Source: Caulobacterales bacterium 32-69-10 (lineage in GTDB: Bacteria; Pseudomonadota; Alphaproteobacteria; Caulobacterales; Caulobacteraceae). Taken from it: a DNA stretch of 64,000 nucleotides. The stretch spans positions 37,219 through 101,218 of the forward strand of contig NCED01000001.1 of the NCBI GenBank assembly GCA_002280485.1, written 5' to 3'. Every line of letters starts with the position of its first letter. Within the stretch, counting starts at the first letter, position 1. Under the pieces are notes generated by a model that did not search any database, had not been told where the DNA came from, and was given only the letters and a program-made list of their open reading frames with translations. The position numbers and the translations under genes are program-made. Positions 37,869 through 45,167 of this stretch are shown here, one piece after another.

Positions 37869-38456
37869 GTCCTCCCCCCGCTTCTCCGCCACGATGTCCA
37901 CGTGGCCCCAGGCCTTGGCTTCCTCGGCGCTCATGAAGTGGTCGCGGTCTAGGGTGGCTTCGACCTCCTCAAAGGTGCGGCCGCAGTGGCGGGCGTAGAG
38001 GGTGATGAGGCGGCGCTTCATCTTCACGATGTCTTCGGCGTGGCGCTCGATGTCGGAGGCCTTGCCCGAAAAGCCGCCCGAAGGCTGGTGGACCATGATG
38101 CGGGCGTTGGGCAGGGCGATGCGGCGGCCGGGCTCGCCGGCCATGTGCAGGAAGGACGCGGCCGAGGCGGCGAAGCCCATGCACACGGTCGAGACCGGGC
38201 TCGAGATGTACTGCATGGTGTCGTAGATCGCGAAAGCAGACGTCACCACCCCGCCCGGCGAGTTGATGTAGAGGGCGATCTCCTTCTTCGGGTGCTCCGA
38301 TTCCAGGAACAGCAGCTGGGCGCAGATCAGCGCCGCCATGCCGTCCTCCACCGGGCCGTTGAGGAAGACGATCCGCTCCTTCAGGAGGCGCGAGAAGATG
38401 TCGAACGACCGCTCGCCGCGGCTGGTCTGTTCGACGACCATGGGCACGAGGTTCAT
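37857..38456 (-). CDS. clpP: ClpP-family ATP-dependent protease subunit
   Basis: The 199-residue serine protease resembles ClpP throughout: [40 protein letters not shown], the catalytic Ser in [12 protein letters not shown], His in [13 protein letters not shown] and Asp in [10 protein letters not shown]. The usual GQAASMG around the Ser is GFAASAAS, so it may be an accessory ClpP2 rather than the housekeeping copy normally beside clpX, which is absent here. Start ATG 38,456 overlaps the SRPBCC stop by one base, forming an ArsR-SRPBCC-ClpP transcript. C-terminal residues come from a palindromic repeat. Confidence 0.9.
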   Translation of the reverse strand: MNLVPMVVEQTSRGERSFDIFSRLLKERIVFLNGPVEDGMAALICAQLLFLESEHPKKEIALYINSPGGVVTSAFAIYDTMQYISSPVSTVCMGFAASAASFLHMAGEPGRRIALPNARIMVHQPSGGFSGKASDIERHAEDIVKMKRRLITLYARHCGRTFEEVEATLDRDHFMSAEEAKAWGHVDIVAEKRGEDASS

Positions 38457-38881
38457 CAGGCGGCCCGTTTCATCTGGGTGCGCGGCGCGGGGGCGCGCCG
38501 CGCGGAGGGCGCCCGCGCCCTGAGCCGGGGCGGCTGAGCCGGGGCGACGGCGATGGCGCCGACGCCGGCGTGGCTGATGCGCAGGACCGTCCCGGCGCCG
38601 GCGGGCGCCAGCTCGAAGCGGACGACGGTGGCGTCGGCCTCGCTGACCCGCCAGGCGAGGGCGAGGCGGCGTTTGGCCTCGATCTCGATCACCTCGCACG
38701 CCACCGGCGGGCCGTCCTCCGGGGTGACGGTGAAGCGGGCGCCCAGGCGGGGGACCATGTCGTTGGGGGCCAGCCAGCGGGCCAGGAGGGCCGGGGTGGT
38801 CAGGGCCTTCCACACCTTGGCGATGGAATGGGGCAGGTCGAACACCAGGTCGATCTGATTCTTTTCGGCGTCAGGCCTCAT
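38456..38881 (-). CDS. SRPBCC/AHSA1-family protein
   Basis: The 141-residue product has the AHSA1 pattern [20 protein letters not shown], then [17 protein letters not shown] and [10 protein letters not shown], a hot-dog-like ligand-binding fold. The last ~30 residues are Arg/Ala/Pro-rich and atypical. Such proteins are often encoded directly after an ArsR-type regulator, as here (11-base overlap), and are presumed to bind a small hydrophobic ligand. Confidence 0.8.
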   Translation of the reverse strand: MRPDAEKNQIDLVFDLPHSIAKVWKALTTPALLARWLAPNDMVPRLGARFTVTPEDGPPVACEVIEIEAKRRLALAWRVSEADATVVRFELAPAGAGTVLRISHAGVGAIAVAPAQPPRLRARAPSARRAPAPRTQMKRAA

Positions 38882-39188
38882 CGGGCATGTCCTCCAGCAG
38901 GGTCTTCAGCCGCTCCACCCGCTCGGGCCAGAAGGCGCGGTAGCGGTCGACCCAGTCGGTCAGGGGGGCGAGGGCGGCGGGCTCGGCGCGGTAGATGGCC
39001 CGGCGGCCCTCGCGGCGCTCCGACACCAGGCCGGCGCCGCGCAGGGCGGCGAGGTGCTGCGAAATGGCCGGCTGGGAGACGGAAAAGCCCGCCGTCAGCT
39101 CGGAGACGCTGAGTTCGCCCTCAGCCAGGCGTTCGAACACCGCCCGGCGGGTGGGATCGGCCAGGGCGCGGAACAGGTCGGTCTGCAT
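38871..39188 (-). CDS. ArsR-family transcriptional regulator
   Basis: The 105-residue winged-helix protein shows DLFRALADPTRRAVFERLAE, ELSVSELTAGFSVSQPAISQ as the recognition helix and SERREGRRAIYR as the wing. It has no Cys pair for arsenic or metal binding, in line with the ArsR regulators paired with SRPBCC genes. ATG 39,188 has no clear ribosome site and lies just inside an inverted repeat likely to be its operator, so a leaderless or near-leaderless transcript is possible. A TTG 12 codons upstream is the alternative. Confidence 0.85.
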   Translation of the reverse strand: MQTDLFRALADPTRRAVFERLAEGELSVSELTAGFSVSQPAISQHLAALRGAGLVSERREGRRAIYRAEPAALAPLTDWVDRYRAFWPERVERLKTLLEDMPDEA

Positions 39189-39195
39189 GGGAAGA

Positions 39196-39213
39196 TATAA
39201 GCATTGGCTTATA
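39196..39213. promoter_or_regulatory. inverted repeat upstream of arsR-type gene, candidate autoregulatory operator
   Basis: TATAAGC (39,196-39,202) and GCTTATA (39,207-39,213) are exact reverse complements around ATTG, immediately upstream of the regulator start at 39,188. Position and AT-rich symmetry suit an ArsR dimer site overlapping the promoter. Confidence 0.6.
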
Positions 39214-39295
39214 CGTTGTGGCAAGAGGCGCCGCGCATGACGGGGGAGCCCCCCGAGGCTGGCGTTCGGCGCGCCCGCGGGCTAGCACCCGGCCC

Positions 39296-40924
39296 ATGAT
39301 CCGCCTCGACAACATCTCCAAGCAGAACGGCCACCAGATCCTGTTCATCGAGGCGTCGATGGGCGTGCAGAAGGGGGAGAAGGTGGGGCTGGTCGGGCCG
39401 AACGGCGCCGGCAAGACGACCCTGTTCCGCATGATCACGGGAGGTGATCTGCCCGACGACGGGCTGGTCACGATCGATCCCGGCATGACCATCGGCTATT
39501 TCAGCCAGGACGTCGGCGAGATGTCGGGCCAGAGCGCGGTGGCGGCGGTGATGGACGGGGTGGGTCCGGTCAGCGCGCTCGCCGCCGAGATGGCCACGCT
39601 GGAGGCGGCCATGGTCGACCCTGGCCAGGCCGAGCAGATGGACGCCGTCCTCGAGCGCTATGGCGAGGTGATGGAGCGCTTCCAGGCCCTGGACGGCTAT
39701 GCGCTGGACGCGCGGGCGCGCGAGATCCTGGCCGGTCTCAGCTTCAGCCAAGAACGGATGGACGGGGACGTCGGCCTGTTGTCCGGGGGCTGGAAGATGC
39801 GCGTGGCCCTGGCCCGCATCCTCTTGAAGCGGCCCGACGCCATGCTGCTGGACGAGCCCAGCAACCACCTCGACCTGGAAAGCCTGATCTGGCTCGAAGC
39901 CTTCTTGAAGGGCTATGACGGCGCCCTGCTCATGACCTCGCACGACCGGGCGTTCATGAACCGCATCATCGGCAAGGTGGTGGAGATCGACGCCGGCCAG
40001 CTGGTGACCTACTCCGGCGACCTCGACTTCTACGACCAGCAACGGGCCCTGGGCGAGGCGCAGCGGCAGGCGCAGTACGAGCGCCAGCAGGCCATGCTGG
40101 CCAAGGAGATCAAGTTCATCGAGACCTTCAAGGCGCGGGCCAGCCACGCCGCCCAGGTGCAGAGCCGGGTCAAGAAGCTGGACAAGATCGAGCGGGTCGA
40201 GCCGCCGCGGCGGCGCCAGACGGTCGCGTTCGACTTCCGCAGCCCGCCGCGGTCTGGCGACGACGTGATCGCGCTGCGCGGCGTGCACAAGGGCTATGGC
40301 GCCCAGCCGATCTATGAGGGCTTCGACTTCCTGGTCCGGCGCAAGGAGCGCTGGTGCGTGCTGGGGGCCAATGGCGCCGGCAAGTCGACCCTGCTGAAGC
40401 TGGCGGCCGGGGCGACCCAGCCGGACCAGGGGACGGTCAGCGTCGGGGCCAGCGTGAAGATGGGCTATTTCGCCCAGCACTCCATGGACCTGCTGGACGG
40501 CGATCAAACCATATTCGAGTGGCTGGACGCCGCGTTCCCGCAGGCGGGCCAGGGGGCGCTGCGCACCCTGGCCGGGTGTTTCGGCTTCTCCGGCGACGAC
40601 GTGGAAAAGCCCTGCCGGGTTCTGTCCGGCGGGGAGAAGGCGCGGCTGGTCATGGCCAGGATGCTGTTCGATCCGCCGAACCTCTTGGTGCTCGACGAGC
40701 CGACCAACCACCTCGACATGGCGACCAAGGCGATGCTGGTGGAGGCCCTGGCCGATTTCGAGGGCACCATGCTGTTCGTTTCGCACGACCGCCACTTCCT
40801 GGCCGCCCTGTCGAACCGGGTGCTGGAGCTGACGCCGCAGGGGATCCACCAGTACGGCGGCGGCTATACCGAATACGTCGCCCGCACCGGCCAGGAAGCG
40901 CCGGGGCTGCACCCGGGCGGATAG
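39296..40924 (+). CDS. ABC-F family ATPase (translation factor type)
   Basis: The 542-residue soluble protein has two ABC cassettes and no membrane segments. The first has GLVGPNGAGKTTLFRM and a signature LLSGGWKMRVALA with Walker B AMLLDEPSNHLDL. A charged linker about 250-310 follows, and the second has VLGANGAGKSTLLKL and VLSGGEKARLVMA with LLVLDEPTNHLDM. ABC-F proteins bind the ribosome E site and rescue or regulate translation. Start ATG 39,296 begins exactly at MIRLDNISKQNG, the family start. Confidence 0.9.
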   Translation: MIRLDNISKQNGHQILFIEASMGVQKGEKVGLVGPNGAGKTTLFRMITGGDLPDDGLVTIDPGMTIGYFSQDVGEMSGQSAVAAVMDGVGPVSALAAEMATLEAAMVDPGQAEQMDAVLERYGEVMERFQALDGYALDARAREILAGLSFSQERMDGDVGLLSGGWKMRVALARILLKRPDAMLLDEPSNHLDLESLIWLEAFLKGYDGALLMTSHDRAFMNRIIGKVVEIDAGQLVTYSGDLDFYDQQRALGEAQRQAQYERQQAMLAKEIKFIETFKARASHAAQVQSRVKKLDKIERVEPPRRRQTVAFDFRSPPRSGDDVIALRGVHKGYGAQPIYEGFDFLVRRKERWCVLGANGAGKSTLLKLAAGATQPDQGTVSVGASVKMGYFAQHSMDLLDGDQTIFEWLDAAFPQAGQGALRTLAGCFGFSGDDVEKPCRVLSGGEKARLVMARMLFDPPNLLVLDEPTNHLDMATKAMLVEALADFEGTMLFVSHDRHFLAALSNRVLELTPQGIHQYGGGYTEYVARTGQEAPGLHPGG

Positions 40925-40939
40925 GGGGCGGGGGTGCAC

Positions 40940-40968
40940 TTATCCACCGCAACCACCATATCTTGTGG
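40940..40968. promoter_or_regulatory. DnaA-box-like and NrdR-box-like sequences upstream of nrdB
   Basis: TTATCCACC (40,940-40,948) matches the DnaA box TTATCCACA in eight of nine bases. CCACCATATCTTGTGG (40,953-40,968) agrees with the NrdR box pattern at about 12 of 16 positions. Both lie 110-140 bp before the nrdB start. A second NrdR box at the usual spacing was not convincing. Matches are by eye. Confidence 0.35.
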
Positions 40969-41078
40969 GCGGATGGTCGCGGACCCCGTGCATGTGGTGG
41001 CGCGCGGTTAAGAGACTGCTAACGTTGTCGCCACACGGTGGACGGCGTCACGATTCGAACGGGCAGGGCTGCAGCGAC

Positions 41079-42113
41079 ATGACCAACATCCATAAACCCG
41101 GCCTTCTGACCCCCTCCCACGCCTACAAGCCGTTCCGCTATCCGTGGGCGCACGAGTTCTGGAAGAAGCAGCAGCAGGTCCACTGGATGCCGGAGGAGGT
41201 GCCCCTCGGCGAGGACTGCAAGGACTGGGCGGTCAGCCTGTCCGACGGCGAGCGCAACCTGCTGACCCAGATCTTCCGCTTCTTCACCCAGTCGGACGTC
41301 GAGGTGAACGACAACTACATGGAGCGCTACGCCCGCGTCTTCAAACCGACCGAAGTGAAGATGATGCTGTCGGCGTTCTCCAACATGGAGACGATCCACA
41401 TCGCCGCCTACGCCCTGCTGCTCGAGACGATCGGCATGCCGGAGAGCGAGTTCAGCGCCTTCCTCGACTACCAGGAGATGCGCGACAAGCACGACTATAT
41501 GCAGACCTTCGGGGTCGAGACCGAGGCCGACATCGCCCGGACGCTCGCCATGTTCGGCGCCTTCACCGAGGGGCTGCAGCTGTTCGCCAGCTTCGCCATG
41601 CTGATGAACTTCCCCCGCTTCAACAAGATGAAGGGGATGGGCCAGATCGTGTCGTGGTCGGTGCGGGACGAGAGCCTGCACTGCGAGGGGATGATCAAGC
41701 TCTACCACGCGTTCGCCAAGGAGACCGGCTGCGTCACCAAGAGCGTGGCCGACGACATCGTCGAGAACTGCCGCACCGTGGTGCGGATGGAGGACAGGTT
41801 CATCGACCTGGCCTTCGAGGCCGGCGACGTCCAGGGCATGACCCCCGACGATATCAAGCAGTACATCCGCTTCATCGCCGACTGGCGCCTGCGCCAGCTG
41901 GAGCTGCCCGAGCTCTACGGCATCCGCGAGAACCCCCTGCCCTGGCTGCAGTCGATGCTGTCGGGCGTCGAGCACGCCAACTTCTTCGAAGCCCGCGCCA
42001 CCGAATACTCCAAGGCCGCCACCCGCGGCCAATGGCACGGCGAGACCGGCGTCTGGGGCGAGTTCGACAAGCTGATGGGCAAGCGGACCGAGAACATCCT
42101 GCCGGCGGAGTAG
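41079..42113 (+). CDS. nrdB: class I ribonucleotide reductase small (beta) subunit
   Basis: The 344-residue subunit houses the di-iron tyrosyl radical used to make deoxyribonucleotides. Iron ligands and radical Tyr region are seen in FFTQSDVEVNDNYMERYA, FSNMETIHIAAYALLLE, DYQEMRDKHDYM and SWSVRDESLHCEGMIKLYH. The start at ATG 41,079 is the family start; the open frame extends upstream without protein-like sequence. The large subunit nrdA is not adjacent, as in Caulobacter-type genomes where the two are separated. Confidence 0.93.
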   Translation: MTNIHKPGLLTPSHAYKPFRYPWAHEFWKKQQQVHWMPEEVPLGEDCKDWAVSLSDGERNLLTQIFRFFTQSDVEVNDNYMERYARVFKPTEVKMMLSAFSNMETIHIAAYALLLETIGMPESEFSAFLDYQEMRDKHDYMQTFGVETEADIARTLAMFGAFTEGLQLFASFAMLMNFPRFNKMKGMGQIVSWSVRDESLHCEGMIKLYHAFAKETGCVTKSVADDIVENCRTVVRMEDRFIDLAFEAGDVQGMTPDDIKQYIRFIADWRLRQLELPELYGIRENPLPWLQSMLSGVEHANFFEARATEYSKAATRGQWHGETGVWGEFDKLMGKRTENILPAE

Positions 42114-42129
42114 GGGCGGTGCGGCCGCC

Positions 42130-42211
42130 TCGTCCTTCGACCGGCTCAGGATGAGGCGGAAGTTAGCGGCGGTTCAGTAGACGGCCTCATCCTGAGCTTG
42201 TCGAAGGACGG
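42130..42211. repeat. inverted palindromic doublet, family C (REPIN-like)
   Basis: CGTCCTTCGACCGGCTCAGG (with ATGAGGC following) and the inverted CCTCATCCTGAGCTTGTCGA (with AGGACG following) face each other in the gap between convergent nrdB and the aminotransferase gene. A single copy lies at the clpP 3' end. Confidence 0.85.
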
Positions 42212-42226
42212 GGCTGTCGGGCCCGC

Positions 42227-43522
42227 CTACGCCCGCGCCAGGGTCGTCACCGCCTTGACCAGGGCGTCCAAATCCTCCGGGCGGTTCACGAAGGAGGGCG
42301 AGACGCGGATGCAAGCGCCCTTGGCCGGGCCGAAGCGTTCGACGGTGAAGATGCGGTGCTGCTCGAACAGGGCCTTCTTCAGCCCCAGCACGTCCTGGGC
42401 CGAGCCCTTGTCCTTGATGCGGAACGAGGTGATGCCGGCGTGCAGGGCCGCGTCGTTGGGGGTCAGCACCTGGACGCGCGGGTCGTCGCGCAGGCGTTCG
42501 GCCCACAGGTCGCGCAGGTAGCGCAGGCGGTGGGCCTTGGCGGGCAGGCCGATCGACTGGTGGAAGTCGATGGCGTCGGCCACGGCCAGGATGGCCCCGT
42601 TGTTGACCGTGCCGGTGTGCGAGCGGGCGTCGATGGTCGTCCCCTCCGGCTCGAACATCGACGGGTCGATCTCGGTCAGCCGCTCGCGTCTGATGTAGAC
42701 GACGCCGACGCCCAGCGGGGCCTGGATCCACTTGTGCAGGTTCAGGCCGATGAAATCGACGCCCAGATCGGGCAGGCGGAACTCGGCCTGGCCCAGGGCA
42801 TGGCCGCCGTCGAGCAGCAGGTCGACGTTGTGGCGCTTGGCCACCTCGGCGATCTCCTTCACCGGCGGGATCAGGCCGGTGCGGTGGCTGAGGTGGGTGA
42901 CCAGGGCCATGCGCACGTCGGGATTGGCCGTGAAGGCCGCCTCATAGGCGTCGATCAGGTTCTGGCGGCTGGCCGGCTCGGGCAGGGCGATCTTGACCAC
43001 CTTGACCCCGCGCCGCTTGCCCAGCCAGTCCATGGCCGTCTGCATGCTGTCGTAGTCGAGGTCGGCGTACAGCACCGCGTCGCCGGGCTTCAGCTTGTTG
43101 TAGCCGCCGATCAGCACCTGCATGGACTCGGTGCCGCCGCGGGTGAAGGCGATCTCATCGGCGCCGACGCCGAGCATGGCGGCGATCTTGAGCCGCACCG
43201 CCCGCTGGTCGGCCGGCAGGGTGGTGCGGGTGTAGAGCGTGCCCTCGCGGTTCACCCGCTCCAGCTTCTGCTCATAGGCCATCAGGACCGGGCGCGGCAT
43301 GGAGCCGAACTGGCCCGACTCGAGCTGGATGACGTCCTTGGGCCGGTCGTAGAAGGCGCCGACCTTGGCCCAGTAGGCCTCGTCGCGGGCCAGGGCGGCG
43401 AAATCGGTCGTGGCGGCGGGCGGCGCGCCCGAAGCGGTCCCGGGGGCCGCGGCGTGGGCGGCGGAGGCGGCGCTGGCGACGAGGCCGGCGGCGAGGACGG
43501 CGCGACGGTGGGGCTGGCTCAT
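42227..43522 (-). CDS. exported class V aminotransferase (isopenicillin-N-epimerase-like)
   Basis: The 431-residue PLP enzyme is preceded by an export signal (MSQPHRRAVLAAGLVASAA, Tat-like without a strict RR-x-FLK). The fold-type-I core has FTRGGTESMQVLI, LVTHLSHRTGLI and LLDGGHALGQ, and the PLP Lys in LNLHKWIQAPLG. Related proteins act as cysteine desulfurase-like or epimerase-like enzymes; the substrate is unknown. Export suggests folding with PLP before Tat transport. Confidence 0.82.
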   Translation of the reverse strand: MSQPHRRAVLAAGLVASAASAAHAAAPGTASGAPPAATTDFAALARDEAYWAKVGAFYDRPKDVIQLESGQFGSMPRPVLMAYEQKLERVNREGTLYTRTTLPADQRAVRLKIAAMLGVGADEIAFTRGGTESMQVLIGGYNKLKPGDAVLYADLDYDSMQTAMDWLGKRRGVKVVKIALPEPASRQNLIDAYEAAFTANPDVRMALVTHLSHRTGLIPPVKEIAEVAKRHNVDLLLDGGHALGQAEFRLPDLGVDFIGLNLHKWIQAPLGVGVVYIRRERLTEIDPSMFEPEGTTIDARSHTGTVNNGAILAVADAIDFHQSIGLPAKAHRLRYLRDLWAERLRDDPRVQVLTPNDAALHAGITSFRIKDKGSAQDVLGLKKALFEQHRIFTVERFGPAKGACIRVSPSFVNRPEDLDALVKAVTTLARA

Positions 43523-43586
43523 GAAAGGTCCGGCTGCTGTTTGAAGGCAGCGGTAGCCCCATCAGGCGACAGTTTCGAGTCGGCGC

Positions 43587-44935
43587 CTACTGGTAGTCGC
43601 GCACGTCGGCGATATGGCCTGCAATTGCGGCAGCCGCCGCCATCGCCGGGCTCATCAGGTGCGTCCGGCCGCCGCGGCCCTGGCGCCCCTCGAAATTGCG
43701 GTTCGAGGTCGAGGCGCAGCGCTCGCCCGGCTGCAGCTTGTCCGGGTTCATGGCCAGGCACATCGAGCAGCCGGGCTCGCGCCAGTCGAAGCCGGCGGCG
43801 ATGAACACCTGGTCCAGCCCTTCGGCCTCGGCCTGGTCCTTAACGAGGCCCGAGCCCGGCACGACCATGGCCTGGACGTGGCTCGCGACCTGGCGGCCCT
43901 CGGCGATCTTGGCGGCGGCGCGCAGGTCTTCGATGCGGCTGTTGGTGCACGAGCCGATGAACACCCGGTCGACCTTGGCGCCCGTGATCTTCTGCCCGGC
44001 CTCCAGGCCCATATAGGCCAGGGCCTTGACCACCGAGGCGCGCTTGTCCGGGTGGGAGAAGCTGTCGGGCGAGGGCACGGTCCCGGTGACCGCGATCACG
44101 TCCTCGGGGCTGGTGCCCCAGGTGACCAGGGGCGGCAGGGCGGCGGCGTCGATGGTCACCTCGGTGTCGAAATGCGCGTCGGCGTCGGAGACGAAGGTCT
44201 TCCAGTAGTCCAGCGCCATCTCCCACGCCGCGCCCTTGGGCGCCGCGGGCCGGCCCATGATGTAGTCGAAGGTGGTCTGGTCGGCGGCGACGAGACCCGC
44301 CTTGGCGCCGGCCTCGATGGTCAGGTTGCACAGGGTCATGCGCCCTTCCATCGACAGGGCCTGGATGGCCTCGCCGGCGTATTCGATGACGTAGCCGGTG
44401 CCGCCGCCGGTGCCGATCTCGCCGATCACCGCCAGGGCGATGTCCTTGGCCGTCACCCACTCGGGGGCGACGCCGACGACGTTGACCCGCATGTTCTTCG
44501 CCTTCTTCTGGCGAAGGGTCTGGGTGGCCAGCACGTGCTCGACCTCGGAAGTGCCGATGCCGTGGGCCAGGGCCGCGAAGGCGCCGTGGGTCGAGGTGTG
44601 GCTGTCGCCGCAGACGATGGTCATGCCCGGCTGGGTGCGGCCCTGCTCGGGTCGGCCACGTTGCGCGACAGGGTCTGCAGCTGCAGCCGCGACTCCGGAT
44701 CGGCGATGGCGTCGACGCCCAGGCCCTGGCCGACGGTGGGGATGTTGTGGTCGGCGACCGCCAGGGTGCGGTCCGGGCGACGCACGTGGCGGCCCGTGGC
44801 GCGCAGGCCGGCGAAGGCCTGGGGCGAGGTCACCTCGTGGATCAGGTGCAGGTCGATATAGAGGATCGCCTCCGCGCCGTCGGTGGCGACGACGTGAGCG
44901 TCCCAGATCTTGTCGTACAGGGTGCGGCCGGTCAT
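43587..44935 (-). pseudogene. leuC: leuC (3-isopropylmalate dehydratase large subunit) broken by an internal deletion
   Basis: Two frames together match LeuC except for one gap. The first (44,935 down to about 44,621) reads [16 protein letters not shown] through [12 protein letters not shown] and then shifts into PSRAAPSRA and a stop. The second resumes as [20 protein letters not shown] and runs to the normal end [10 protein letters not shown], with iron-sulfur Cys in [13 protein letters not shown] and [10 protein letters not shown] intact. The ~20 residues that normally link NVAD to VGPEQG are absent, and the loss is not a multiple of three. LeuC feeds leucine synthesis and is normally 465-480 residues. 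Either a real recent inactivation or an assembly error. Confidence 0.85.
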
Positions 44936-44981
44936 GGGGCCGATTTAAGCGCTCGGGGGTGGATCGTCCAGCATTGGCGGC

Positions 44982-45100
44982 CTGCGTCCTTCGAGACGGC
45001 CGAGTTCCTCGGCCTCCTCAGGATGACGAGCGTGGTTGCAGTGCACTGACCTTCGTCATGCTGAGGAGCGCGATGCAATCGCGCGTCTCGAAGCACGCAC
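44982..45100. repeat. inverted palindromic doublet, family B (REPIN-like)
   Basis: TGCGTCCTTCGAGACGGCC...CCTCAGGATGACGA (44,982-45,030) faces the inverted TTCGTCATGCTGAGGAGCGC...CGTCTCGAAGCACGCA (45,053-45,099) in the divergent gap between leuC and the glycosidase fusion gene. Confidence 0.85.
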
Positions 45101-45167
45101 GACCTCGCGGCAACTTTCCGCGCCTTTGGTGCGTTGCACAACGGCCTAGAAGCCTGGACTGCAGCCT

